Shown here one piece after another: positions 35,525 through 44,182 of a stretch of 64,000 bases of DNA. Position 1 is the stretch's first letter; each line of letters begins with the position of its first letter. This stretch comes from Ovoidimarina sp038744785 (GTDB lineage Bacteria; Pseudomonadota; Alphaproteobacteria; Rhodobacterales; Rhodobacteraceae): NCBI GenBank assembly GCA_038744785.1, contig JBCDLX010000003.1:62001-126000 (forward strand), written 5' to 3'. Under the pieces are notes generated by a model, which was given only the letters and a program-made list of their open reading frames with translations, ran no database searches and was not told the DNA's origin. A program made the translations under genes and the position numbers.

Positions 35525-36576
35525 TGGTCGACAAGGCCCGGTCACGCGCGCTGGCCGCCGAGCTTGCCGCTGCGTTTGAGGCCGCGGGCGCCACGCCGGT
35601 GGAGGCGGACATACTCCAACCCGCCGATACGCTGTTGGACCTTTATGGGGAAGACATCAGGGCGCGGGCATTCGTAACGATGGACCCCGTGCGGGGCGAG
35701 GCGATGCTGCGTCCGGATTTTACGGTGCCCATCGTCCAGATGCATCAGTCGAACGGCAACGGGGCCGAGCGGTATGTGTATTCGGGCGAAGTGTTTCGGA
35801 TGCAGGTGGAGCGCTCAGAACGGCCCGCTGAATACCTTCAGGTCGGGTTCGAACGTTTTGGCGATGATCCCGCGGAAGCCGATGCGGAGGTTTTTGCGTT
35901 GTTCTCTGACATTCTGTCGGCGCGCGGGCTGGCACCGGCCACGGGCGACATGGGGCTTCTTCGTGCCGCTGTTCAGGGGCTGACCACGTCAGAGCGCCGC
36001 AAAGCCGCGCTTTTGCGCCACCTCTGGCGGCCGCGTCGGTTTCGGGCGCTGGTTGACCGGTTCCGGTCTCCGCAGGCGGCCCCCCGCCCGGCGAGCGGCG
36101 CGGACAGCCCCGAAATCGGTCTGCGCACCCGGGCCGAAATCGATGCGCGTTTATCCGCGCTATCCGAGGAAGCCGCCCTGCCGCCCCTCGCCTCTGCAGA
36201 GGCCGAGGTGCTGGACGCGCTCTTGGGGCTGAAGGAAGAGGCGGGGCAAGTGCTGCCGCAACTGCGCGACCTTGCAGTGGACCTACCGGCGCTCAACGCT
36301 GCTGCTGACGCGTTCGAGGCGCGGCTTGCCGCACTGGCCGCCCGCGGGATCGACGCCGCGCGCCTGCCCTTCGAGGCGAGCTATGGCCGCACATCGATGG
36401 AATATTATGACGGGTTCGTCTTCGGGTTCTACGCGCCGAACCGTCCTGACCTGCCGTCTGTTGCCACCGGTGGACGCTACGACGCGCTGACACGCACCAT
36501 GGGCGGACCTGACGCAAGCGCGGCTGTTGGCGGGGTAATCCGACCGGGTCTACTGATCGAGCTGGAACACGCATGA
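35524..36576 (+). CDS. hisZ: ATP phosphoribosyltransferase regulatory subunit
   Basis: A 350-residue HisRS paralogue lacking tRNA charging activity, which activates the short form of HisG and transmits histidine feedback inhibition. It begins MVDKARSRALAAELAAAFEA at 35524, one base overlapping the hisS stop; the longer open frame inside hisS is not part of it. Class II core traces are MLRPDFTVPIVQMH, SGEVFRMQ, EYLQVGFERFG and the C-terminal SYGRTSMEYYDGFVFGF with TGGRYD. The stop overlaps hisG by 4 nt. Confidence 0.93.
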   Translation: MVDKARSRALAAELAAAFEAAGATPVEADILQPADTLLDLYGEDIRARAFVTMDPVRGEAMLRPDFTVPIVQMHQSNGNGAERYVYSGEVFRMQVERSERPAEYLQVGFERFGDDPAEADAEVFALFSDILSARGLAPATGDMGLLRAAVQGLTTSERRKAALLRHLWRPRRFRALVDRFRSPQAAPRPASGADSPEIGLRTRAEIDARLSALSEEAALPPLASAEAEVLDALLGLKEEAGQVLPQLRDLAVDLPALNAAADAFEARLAALAARGIDAARLPFEASYGRTSMEYYDGFVFGFYAPNRPDLPSVATGGRYDALTRTMGGPDASAAVGGVIRPGLLIELEHA

Positions 36577-37262
36577 CCCTAAAGCTTGGCATCCCCTCCA
36601 AGGGCCGTCTGATGGAAAAGACGTTCACTTGGTTTTCCGATCGCGGCATCGTCATGACAGGTGCGGGGCGCAAATACGTGGCCGAAGCGGGTCTGGATGG
36701 CCTGGAACTGGTGCTGCTTTCAGCGGGCGAGATCCCGCGGGAAATGGGCAAGGGCAATATCCAGCTTGGCGTCACGGGGATGGATATGGTGCGCGAGCGG
36801 CTCGCGAACTGGGACGCCCGCGTGCGCGAGGTTGAAGCCCTGGGGTTCGGCCATGCCGATCTGGTCGTCGCGGTCCCGGATTTCTGGGACGATGTGGCGA
36901 CGCTCCACGATCTTGACGCGGCAGCCGCCGCGTTTCGGCAAACCCATGGCCACCGGCTGCGGATCGCGACGAAGTACCATCGTTTGGTACGCGAGTTCCT
37001 AAGGCACGAGGGCGTGGCCGATTATCGGCTGGTCGACAGTCAGGGCGCGACCGAAGGGACCGTCAGAAACCTGACCGCCGAAGCAATTGCCGACATCACT
37101 TCGTCGGGGGAGACGTTGCGGGCCAACCATTTGCGGCCTCTGAGTGACGGGGTGATCCTGAAAAGCCAGGCAACGCTCTACCGCACCGACCAGAGCGGCT
37201 GGAGTGACGCGATGCATGCAACCTACCTCTCACTATGCGACCGTCTGGGGATCAAGGGCTGA
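36573..37262 (+). CDS. hisG: ATP phosphoribosyltransferase, short form catalytic subunit
   Basis: First enzyme of histidine biosynthesis, condensing ATP with PRPP. At 229 residues it is the short form, which lacks the C-terminal regulatory domain and therefore needs HisZ, encoded immediately upstream with a 4-nt overlap. Family segments are LGIPSKGRLMEKT, NIQLGVTGMDMVRE and the PRPP-binding VDSQGATEGTVRNLTAEAIAD. No other his genes are present, as usual for split his pathways in alphaproteobacteria. Confidence 0.95.
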   Translation: MTLKLGIPSKGRLMEKTFTWFSDRGIVMTGAGRKYVAEAGLDGLELVLLSAGEIPREMGKGNIQLGVTGMDMVRERLANWDARVREVEALGFGHADLVVAVPDFWDDVATLHDLDAAAAAFRQTHGHRLRIATKYHRLVREFLRHEGVADYRLVDSQGATEGTVRNLTAEAIADITSSGETLRANHLRPLSDGVILKSQATLYRTDQSGWSDAMHATYLSLCDRLGIKG

Positions 37263-37322
37263 CCCCTTGCGCGCCCCGGCCTTGGGCGCGCAAACTGTGG
37301 CATGGATAAAGGAGCCTGCCCG

Positions 37323-37712
37323 ATGTCCCTTCTGGATGCTGCTCGCGTCGTGCGGGAGAACGCTCATGCGCCCTATTCCAACTTCAAGGTCGGCGCGGCG
37401 GTCAGAACGCCGTCGGGCGTCTTTGTAGGCTGCAATGTGGAAAACGTCGCCTATCCCGAAGGCACCTGTGCCGAAGCGGGCGCGATTGCCGCCATGGTCG
37501 CCGCTGGCGAACGGCGGATCGAAGAGGTCGCCGTCATCGCCGATAGCCCTGATCCGGTCCCACCTTGCGGCGGATGCCGACAGAAGCTTGCTGAGTTTGC
37601 GGACGGCGGCGTGCAGGTGACGATGGCAACGGTCGACGGGGCGTCGAGGACTGTCACGGTCGCCGATCTTCTGCCGGGCGCATTCGGGGCGGGTCATATG
37701 GACCGCACCTGA
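37323..37712 (+). CDS. cdd: Cytidine deaminase
   Basis: A 129-residue homotetrameric-type enzyme converting cytidine and deoxycytidine to uridine and deoxyuridine. The zinc site is CAEAGAI (Cys ligand and catalytic Glu) with PCGGCRQKL giving the other two cysteines; HAPYSNFKVGAAV and NVENVAYP bind the substrate. AAAGGAG eight bases before 37323 fixes the start; an ATG at 37302 lies upstream of that ribosome site. It is the first gene of the nucleoside salvage operon and its stop overlaps deoA by one base. Confidence 0.94.
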   Translation: MSLLDAARVVRENAHAPYSNFKVGAAVRTPSGVFVGCNVENVAYPEGTCAEAGAIAAMVAAGERRIEEVAVIADSPDPVPPCGGCRQKLAEFADGGVQVTMATVDGASRTVTVADLLPGAFGAGHMDRT

Positions 37713-39010
37713 TGGACGCGCGCGCAATCATCTACGGTTTGCGGCAGGGCGAACGGCCATCGGCTGATCAGATCCGTTGGTTTGCAAACGGCCTGGCGTC
37801 GGGTGCCGTCACAGATGCGCAGGCCGGTGCCTTTGCGATGGCCGTTTGCCTGAACGGGCTTGGCGAAGCGGGGCGCGTCGCCATGACGGAAGCGATGCGG
37901 GATACCGGTGATGTTTTGGCATGGGATCTGCCGGGTCCAGTTGCCGACAAGCATTCGACCGGCGGGGTCGGCGATGTTGTGTCCCTTCTTCTCGCCCCGA
38001 TCCTTGCCGAAGCGGGGCTTTATGTCCCGATGATATCGGGGCGTGGGCTGGGACACACCGGCGGGACGCTGGACAAGCTTGAGGCGATCCCGGGGTTCCA
38101 GGTCGACCTGTCGGAGGAAGCATTCAGGAAGGTTGTGGGCGAGGTCGGCTGCGCCATTGTTTCGGCATCGGGCGATCTGGCCCCGGCCGACAAACGACTA
38201 TACGCGATCCGTGACGTGACCGGAACGGTCGAGAGCATCGACCTTATCACCGCTTCGATCCTTTCAAAGAAGCTTGCAGCCGGGCTGGACGCGCTGGTTC
38301 TGGATGTCAAGGCAGGCTCTGGGGCTTTCATGGCGTCGGAGGAGGACGCTGTTGCCCTGGCCCGTGCGCTGGTCAAGACGGCGAACGATGCTGGGTGCCG
38401 TACCTCTGCGCTGATCACGGATATGGACCAGCCCCTTGCCTCTTCGGTGGGCAATGCCGTTGAGGTTGATGCGGTTCTGACGGCCTTGCGGGGCGAAGGC
38501 GAGCAGCGGCTTTGCGATGTGACCGTGGCGCTTTGCGGTGAGGTCCTCAACCTTGCGAGCGTCGCCGCGTCGGCGGCAGAAGGCGAAGGGACCGCTCGGG
38601 CCATACTGTCCGACGGCCGCGCCGCAGAACGGTTCGCGCGGATGGTCGCGGCGCAGGGCGGCGGAGACGCGTTGGGCACTGCTGCCTTGGAACCGGCCCC
38701 AGTCCAGCGCGCGGTTTTGGCCAGATCGGATGGCGTCGTAAGTGCGATCAATGGCCGTTTGCTTGGTCAAACCGTCGTGGAACTTGGGGGCGGGCGCATG
38801 CGCGATGGCGACCAGGTCGATCCGCGCGTTGGCCTGTCTGGAGTGCCCAAGATCGGGCGGCGTGTCGAAACCGGAGAACCTCTGGCAATGGTGCATGCTG
38901 CCGACGCTGCCGCAGCGGACCGAGCCATGGCTCAAGTGGCGGCGGCGATCAAGATCGTTGACGCGTCAGCTGAAAGCCCTGCGCTGATCCGAAAGAGGAT
39001 CGGGCCATGA
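37712..39010 (+). CDS. deoA: Thymidine phosphorylase
   Basis: A 432-residue enzyme splitting thymidine or deoxyuridine into base and deoxyribose 1-phosphate. The phosphate/deoxyribose site is VADKHSTGGVGD near residue 75, with MISGRGLGHTGGTLDKLE and SILSKKLAAGLDALVLDVK. It follows cdd, whose product deoxyuridine it can use, and precedes deoB, which processes the sugar phosphate. It overlaps cdd by one base and deoB by four. Confidence 0.95.
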   Translation: MDARAIIYGLRQGERPSADQIRWFANGLASGAVTDAQAGAFAMAVCLNGLGEAGRVAMTEAMRDTGDVLAWDLPGPVADKHSTGGVGDVVSLLLAPILAEAGLYVPMISGRGLGHTGGTLDKLEAIPGFQVDLSEEAFRKVVGEVGCAIVSASGDLAPADKRLYAIRDVTGTVESIDLITASILSKKLAAGLDALVLDVKAGSGAFMASEEDAVALARALVKTANDAGCRTSALITDMDQPLASSVGNAVEVDAVLTALRGEGEQRLCDVTVALCGEVLNLASVAASAAEGEGTARAILSDGRAAERFARMVAAQGGGDALGTAALEPAPVQRAVLARSDGVVSAINGRLLGQTVVELGGGRMRDGDQVDPRVGLSGVPKIGRRVETGEPLAMVHAADAAAADRAMAQVAAAIKIVDASAESPALIRKRIGP

Positions 39011-40215
39011 CGCGCGCCTTCCTGATTGTAATGGACTCGGTCGGATGTGGTGGCGCACCCGATGCTGATCAGTTCTTCAACGATACTGTCCCCGATACCG
39101 GGACGAACACGCTACTGCATATCGCGGCGGCCTGTGCGGCGGGACAGGCAGAAGACGGTCGGACCGGCCCATTATCTTTGCCGAACCTCGATGCGCTTGG
39201 TCTTGGCGCCGCCATCCGGCTGGCTTCGGGCGAAAACGCGCCGGGGCTTAACACCACGCCGTGCGGGCTTTGGGGGGCAGCGACCGAGCTGTCGCGCGGC
39301 AAGGATACGCCGTCCGGCCATTGGGAACTTGCAGGTGTACCCGTGCCCTGGGATTGGCACTATTTTCCGAAGTCAGAGCCTGCGTTTCCGGAGAATCTGG
39401 TGGCAGAGGTGTGCCATCTGGCCGGGACAGACGGCATTTTGGGAAACCGCCACGCCTCCGGCACCGAGATTGTCGAAGAAGAGGGCGCGCGGCATATCAA
39501 GACCGGCTGGCCCATTTGCTACACCTCCGCCGACAGCGTGTTTCAGATCGCAGCACATGAAACGCATTTCGGGCTTGAGCGTCTTCTGACCCTTTGCCGG
39601 GACCTCGCCCCGCGGCTTCACGCGATGAAGGTTGGCCGCGTCATCGCACGTCCTTTTGTCGGTGCGCCGGACGGGTTCATGCGGACGGCCAATCGAAGGG
39701 ACTACGCAATCGCGCCGCCGGCACCCACGCTATGTGACTGGGTGCAGGGTGCAGGACGACGAGTGCATGCCGTCGGAAAGATCGGAGATATCTTTTCGAT
39801 GCAAGGAATTGACGACGTCGCAAAAGGCACTGATGCAGAGCTGATGACGCATCTGCTGCAAGGCATGGCGCGTGCTGAGGAGGGCAGTCTCACGTTTGCA
39901 AATTTTGTCGAGTTCGATGCGAAGTTTGGCCACCGCCGCGATGTTGCGGGATATGCCCGCGCGTTAGAGTGGTTCGATGGTTGGGTGTCGAACATCCTGG
40001 ACGCAGCGCGGCCTGGTGACCTTGTTCTGTTCACCGCCGACCACGGAAACGATCCGACCTGGTTTGGCACCGATCACACCCGCGAGCGTGTCCCGGTTCT
40101 GGCCCATGGAGTTGGCGCGGTTGAGGCCGGTCACCTTGGTTTTTCCGATATTGCCGCCACCGTTGCGGCCCATCTTGGCGTTCCGGCGCAAGGACCGGGA
40201 AGGAGTATTCTTTGA
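39007..40215 (+). CDS. deoB: Phosphopentomutase
   Basis: A 402-residue alkaline-phosphatase-superfamily metalloenzyme interconverting (deoxy)ribose 1- and 5-phosphates. Metal and active-site segments are LIVMDSVGCGGAPDA, the nucleophile region GKDTPSGHWELAG and the C-terminal LFTADHGNDPTWFGTDHTRE. In this operon it links phosphorolysis of nucleosides to central metabolism. Both ends overlap neighbours by 4 nt. No deoC aldolase is in the window. Confidence 0.96.
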   Translation: MTRAFLIVMDSVGCGGAPDADQFFNDTVPDTGTNTLLHIAAACAAGQAEDGRTGPLSLPNLDALGLGAAIRLASGENAPGLNTTPCGLWGAATELSRGKDTPSGHWELAGVPVPWDWHYFPKSEPAFPENLVAEVCHLAGTDGILGNRHASGTEIVEEEGARHIKTGWPICYTSADSVFQIAAHETHFGLERLLTLCRDLAPRLHAMKVGRVIARPFVGAPDGFMRTANRRDYAIAPPAPTLCDWVQGAGRRVHAVGKIGDIFSMQGIDDVAKGTDAELMTHLLQGMARAEEGSLTFANFVEFDAKFGHRRDVAGYARALEWFDGWVSNILDAARPGDLVLFTADHGNDPTWFGTDHTRERVPVLAHGVGAVEAGHLGFSDIAATVAAHLGVPAQGPGRSIL

Positions 40216-41198
40216 GCTTCCGAGAATTTCCCAAGATCGAACTTCACATGCACCTTGAAGGCGCGGCCCCGCCCGATTTGATACGGTCGCTCGCGCGCGA
40301 AAAGAACACGGATATCAGCGGCATATTCGCCGAGGATGGCGATTACAGCTATACCGATTTCTGGGATTTTCTGCGGGTCTACGAAGCCGCGACTTCGGTT
40401 CTGACGCGTCCAGAGGATTACGCCCGTTTGACGCGCGCGGTCCTGTCCGAGAGCGCGGCCTCGGGGGTTGTGTATTCCGAGACGTTTCTCAGCCCCGATT
40501 TTTGCGGCGCGCGGGACCTATCGGCCTGGCGTGAATTCCTTGCCGCGATCCAGGAAGCTGCCGACGAGGCCGAGCGCGATGACGGGACTGTTCTGCGGGG
40601 GATCGTGACGCCGATCCGGCATTTCGGACCCGAGGCGGCGAAGGAAGTGGCGCTTGTCGCCGCCGAAACCGCAGGCGACTGGATCGTGGGTTTCGGAATC
40701 GGCGGAGATGAGAAGGCAGGCGAGCCTCGGGATTTTACCTGGTCGTTCGATGCAGCGCGCGAGGCGGGGTTGCGGCTGACGGCCCATGCCGGGGAATGGC
40801 GCGGTCCCGAAAGCGTTGCAAATGCGTTGGACGCGCTTCGTGTCGAGCGCATTGGCCATGGGGTGCGGTCGATCGAGGACCCCGCGCTTGTCGAACGTCT
40901 GGCCGAGGATGGCGTGGTGCTGGAAGTCTGCCCGGGCTCGAACATCGCGCTGGGCGTCTATCCGGATTGGCGCGACCATCCCATCGAACGGCTTCGAGAG
41001 AAGGGGGTCAAGGTTACCGTATCCACCGATGATCCACCGTTCTTTCACACAACGATGACCGACGAGTTCGAACGCCTTGCAGACGCCTTTGGATGGGACG
41101 AGGGCGACTTCGATGCGCTGAACCGGGTGGCGCTGGAGGCCGCGTTCTGCGATGTCGCCACATCAGAAAAGATCAGGAAGAAACTGGAGCGCCCATGA
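40212..41198 (+). CDS. add: Adenosine deaminase (TTG start)
   Basis: A 328-residue zinc enzyme turning adenosine or deoxyadenosine into inosine or deoxyinosine. Metal ligands are in ELHMHLEGA, TAHAGEW (active-site Glu/His) and VSTDDPPFF. The start is a TTG at 40212: GGAAGGAG lies six bases before it, it overlaps the deoB stop in a TTGA, and the next ATG would remove the first metal motif. Some related enzymes act on adenine, so the exact substrate is slightly uncertain, but the operon favours nucleosides. Confidence 0.9.
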   Translation: MSFREFPKIELHMHLEGAAPPDLIRSLAREKNTDISGIFAEDGDYSYTDFWDFLRVYEAATSVLTRPEDYARLTRAVLSESAASGVVYSETFLSPDFCGARDLSAWREFLAAIQEAADEAERDDGTVLRGIVTPIRHFGPEAAKEVALVAAETAGDWIVGFGIGGDEKAGEPRDFTWSFDAAREAGLRLTAHAGEWRGPESVANALDALRVERIGHGVRSIEDPALVERLAEDGVVLEVCPGSNIALGVYPDWRDHPIERLREKGVKVTVSTDDPPFFHTTMTDEFERLADAFGWDEGDFDALNRVALEAAFCDVATSEKIRKKLERP

Positions 41199-41827
41199 GC
41201 GAGCATCTGACCGTCGTCAATCACCCGCTGATCCAGCACAAGCTGACGATCATGCGGGAAGAAGAGACATCAACCGCGAAATTCCGGCGCCTTCTGCGCG
41301 AGATCAGCCTGCTTCTGGCCTACGAGGTGACACGAGACCTGCCGCTTGGAACAAAGACGATCAAGACGCCATTGACTGAGATGGAGGCACCGACCGTCGA
41401 AGGCAAGAAGCTGGCGCTTGTATCAATCCTTCGGGCCGGCAACGGTCTTCTTGATGGGATGCTGGAACTGATCCCGTCGGCACGGGTGGGGTTCGTGGGG
41501 CTCTACCGCGACCCCGAAACGCTGCAACCGGTTCAATACTATTTCAAGGTACCCGATGGTCTGGGCGCGCGACTGGTGATCGCCGTTGATCCGATGCTTG
41601 CAACTGGAAACTCTTCCGCTGCAGCCATTGATCTACTAAAGGAAGCCGGGGCGAATGACATCCGGTTCCTTTGCCTTCTGGCGGCGCCCGAGGGGGTCGC
41701 CAGAATGAAAGAAGCGCATCCTGATGTTCCTATCGTGACAGCAGCGCTCGACAGTCACCTCAACGAAAAAGGTTACATCGTGCCCGGGCTAGGCGACGCG
41801 GGCGATCGGATGTTTGGGACGAAGTAG
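41195..41827 (+). CDS. upp: Uracil phosphoribosyltransferase
   Basis: A 210-residue enzyme making UMP from uracil and PRPP, completing the salvage operon by reusing the uracil released upstream. The start ATG at 41195 overlaps the add stop by 4 nt; the frame open from 41093 inside add is not used. Diagnostic segments are SILRAGNGLLDGM, VGFVGLYRDPETLQP, the PRPP loop DPMLATGNSSAAAIDLL and the C-terminal GYIVPGLGDAGDRMFGT. Confidence 0.96.
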   Translation: MSEHLTVVNHPLIQHKLTIMREEETSTAKFRRLLREISLLLAYEVTRDLPLGTKTIKTPLTEMEAPTVEGKKLALVSILRAGNGLLDGMLELIPSARVGFVGLYRDPETLQPVQYYFKVPDGLGARLVIAVDPMLATGNSSAAAIDLLKEAGANDIRFLCLLAAPEGVARMKEAHPDVPIVTAALDSHLNEKGYIVPGLGDAGDRMFGTK

Positions 41828-41828
41828 C

Positions 41829-41867
41829 GCCAGCGCTTCGCCTGGCAGCCACGTCGGCCAAACGTGG
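41829..41867 (+). terminator. Paired hairpins after upp
   Basis: Two adjacent inverted repeats follow the upp stop: GCCAG/CTGGC (41829-41833 with 41842-41846) and CCACGT/ACGTGG (41849-41854 with 41862-41867). They lie between converging operons and may terminate transcription in one or both directions, though no T-tract follows directly. Confidence 0.4.
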
Positions 41868-41922
41868 TCGATCCTATTCGTTTGGGAACACGTTCCTTAC
41901 GGACCGAAAACCGCCAGCCTGA

Positions 41923-43902
41923 CTAAACCAGTTCCGCGTCCGTCATCAGTTCGACAATGGCAGGGCCATCATGCGCAAGGGCGCGTTCCAGCGCGGGCCG
42001 GATATCTTCGGCCATTGTCACCTTTTCTCCGTGCCCGCCGCAGAGCCGGGCGAAGGTTGCAAATGACGGGTTGACCAGATCGGTTTCCCAGACGGGCCAT
42101 TCGCCCGAGCGCTGTTCCTTTGATATCTTGCCAAGCTGCCCGTTGTGCAGGATCACGTGGGTGATGTTCATGCGGTATTTCACGGCTGTCGTGAATTCCA
42201 TCGCGTATTGGCCGAAACCTCCATCGCCCGAGATGCCGATGACTTTACGGTCATTCAGGGCTGGCTTGTCTTGGGTGGCCGCCCACGCCCCCATCGCGGC
42301 CGGGAAACCAAAGCCGATTGACCCAAGATAGCCCGACATCAGAACGCGCTGGGTCCCCTTGGTTTCAAGGTATCGACCAAACGAGTAGGTGTTGTTGCCC
42401 ACATCCACTGCGAAAATTGCGTCGTCGGGTGCCAGATCCCCCAGCGCCTGAAACACGGCAACGGCGTGCAGTCCTGTGCCTGCGCCTTCGGCGAGCCGCC
42501 GATCTTTTTCTTCGCGCCACATCCGCCAACGATCGGCGAGTTCCGCGATTTGATCCGCAGCGTCGGCGGGCCGCGTCAGATGCGGGGAAAGGGTCGCGCA
42601 AAAGGTTTCGATGTCCGACCATATCGGAAGATCGACGGGTCGGAACTTTCCAAGCTGCATGCGTTCGTGATCGACATGGATGATCGTGCCATGGCTGTCG
42701 ATCCCGGTGTGGTTTGAAAAGCTCGCGCCAAGGACCAGGATCACATCCGCCTCGTTCATGAACCAGCTTGCAATGGGTGTGCCAGAGCGGCCAAGAACCC
42801 CGGCCGCATTGGGATGGTCATCGCAGGCGAACCCTTTCGCCTTGAACGTGGTCAGGACCGGCGCGCCCAGCGTTTCGGCAAAGGCGGTCACCGCCTCGCG
42901 GGCATGGAACGCGCCGTGACCTGCAATGATGACGGGGCGCTTGGCGTTGTTGAGTTGGTTCAGCGCGTTTGCCGCGTCGTCGGCTGACGGCGAGATGTCG
43001 ATGCGCCCCATCCGCCCTTTGGGACTGGCCGCTGGCGCGTCCGAGGGCAAGGTCTGAACGTCGTCGGGGAAAATCAGGTGGCTGACATCCTGCTCTACCA
43101 GAGCCGATTTCATAGCGAGCGAAACAAGTTCAGAATGATTCGAACTGGGGAGCACCGTCTGCGAGAACCGGGTTGCGGCATCGAAGGCCGATGCCAAGTC
43201 AATGTCTTGAAACGCGCCCGGCCCAAATACCTGGGTCTGTACCTGTCCGGTCAGGGCCAATACAGGCGCGCGGTCGACCTTGGCATCCCAGAGCCCGGTC
43301 AAAAGATTGGTTGCGCCGGGGCCTGCGATGGTCAAACAAGCCGCTGGTGTGCCGGTCAGTTTTCCGTAGGCCGAGGCCGCGAAAGCGGCTGCCCCCTCAT
43401 GACGGATGCCGTAGTAGGTAAGTTTGCCGTCTCCAGTGGCCAAACGGATCGCATCTGCAAGCCCTAGGTTAGAGTGGCCGACCATGCCAAACACGGTTTG
43501 CAGGCCCCAATTGGTCATTGTCTCGACCATGGCATCTGTGACTGTGCGCTGATGCGGTGGTTCTGGTTCAAGGCCGACGAAGATTTCGCTGTCGCGTATC
43601 TCGAGAGGGAAAATCCTCTGGCCCGTGTCCTCGTGCCCACCCGGCGGTGTGCCATACAACGGATCAAAATCCCAGCCGTGCCACGGGCATCGAAGCCAGC
43701 ACTTGCCATCGGCGCCCTCTTCGATGGCGCCTTCGCCCAAAGGTCCCCGCTGGTGGGGGCAATGGTTGTCCATCGCCGCCCATTGGCCTTCGAAATGGAC
43801 AAGGCAGATCGGTGTTGTTCGGGCCGTGACGGTCTTCACGCGTCCTTCGGGCAGGTCGTCGACATGGCCCACGGAGATCCAGTCAAGCGCTTGAGGGTCC
43901 AT
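41923..43902 (-). CDS. Rieske [2Fe-2S] domain fused to a ThDP-dependent acetolactate-synthase/pyruvate-oxidase-like enzyme
   Basis: A 659-residue fusion. Residues 1-105 are a Rieske domain with ligands C48-x-H50 and C72-x2-H75 (CPHQRGPLGEG, CPWHGWDF). The spacing and lack of extra disulfide cysteines indicate the ferredoxin/oxygenase type rather than the bc1 type; the gap between ligand pairs (21 residues) is a little long. From about 115 a complete three-domain ThDP enzyme follows: catalytic Glu E169 in RHEGAAAF, a central domain with GHGAFHAREAV, and the ThDP/Mg motif G559-D-G followed by N 26 residues later. AAAGGAG lies six bases before the ATG. No signal peptide, so cytoplasmic. It ends a six-gene operon, 19 nt after a small membrane protein. 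A 2-oxo-acid decarboxylase passing electrons through the Rieske cluster is my inference; I know of no characterised example. Confidence 0.88.
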   Translation of the reverse strand: MDPQALDWISVGHVDDLPEGRVKTVTARTTPICLVHFEGQWAAMDNHCPHQRGPLGEGAIEEGADGKCWLRCPWHGWDFDPLYGTPPGGHEDTGQRIFPLEIRDSEIFVGLEPEPPHQRTVTDAMVETMTNWGLQTVFGMVGHSNLGLADAIRLATGDGKLTYYGIRHEGAAAFAASAYGKLTGTPAACLTIAGPGATNLLTGLWDAKVDRAPVLALTGQVQTQVFGPGAFQDIDLASAFDAATRFSQTVLPSSNHSELVSLAMKSALVEQDVSHLIFPDDVQTLPSDAPAASPKGRMGRIDISPSADDAANALNQLNNAKRPVIIAGHGAFHAREAVTAFAETLGAPVLTTFKAKGFACDDHPNAAGVLGRSGTPIASWFMNEADVILVLGASFSNHTGIDSHGTIIHVDHERMQLGKFRPVDLPIWSDIETFCATLSPHLTRPADAADQIAELADRWRMWREEKDRRLAEGAGTGLHAVAVFQALGDLAPDDAIFAVDVGNNTYSFGRYLETKGTQRVLMSGYLGSIGFGFPAAMGAWAATQDKPALNDRKVIGISGDGGFGQYAMEFTTAVKYRMNITHVILHNGQLGKISKEQRSGEWPVWETDLVNPSFATFARLCGGHGEKVTMAEDIRPALERALAHDGPAIVELMTDAELV

Positions 43903-43921
43903 GAGCAACTCCTTTTGTGCG

Positions 43922-44182
43922 TCAGTCAGAAGGGGGCAGGCGGTCGACAACCCATTGCAGAAACGACAGCAGTAAGAACGCACCGATCGCCCAAAGGATC
44001 AGATCGAACGCCGCGAAATCGGTGCCGCGCACGAATTGGCCGACCACGCCGCCTTGGGGGCGCAGCGCTGCGATGTCTAAGAGCGGCCCATCCCATAAGC
44101 GCAGGAACCAGTAGCGCGAGGCGTAGAAGATAAGAACCAGCGCGGCGACGGACAGAAGTGGTGCGACGACTCGGCGGATCAC
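43922..44182 (-). CDS. Small two-helix membrane protein of the Rieske operon
   Basis: An 86-residue protein with hydrophobic segments near residues 5-25 and 58-78, separated by a loop containing WDGPLLDIAALRPQGG. It starts with GTG at 44182, overlapping the upstream stop (GTGA). It is not recognised as any family. Its place between the membrane-anchored Cys/His protein and the Rieske-ThDP protein suggests it is a membrane subunit or anchor of the system. Its frame is intact and its codon use resembles its neighbours. Confidence 0.72.
   Translation of the reverse strand: MIRRVVAPLLSVAALVLIFYASRYWFLRLWDGPLLDIAALRPQGGVVGQFVRGTDFAAFDLILWAIGAFLLLSFLQWVVDRLPPSD

Noticed and set aside
43922..44182. 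Possible frameshifted fragment between two larger genes
   Set aside because: The 86-residue frame has its own GTGA-coupled start, two good membrane helices and normal spacing to the next gene, so it is treated as an intact small gene.
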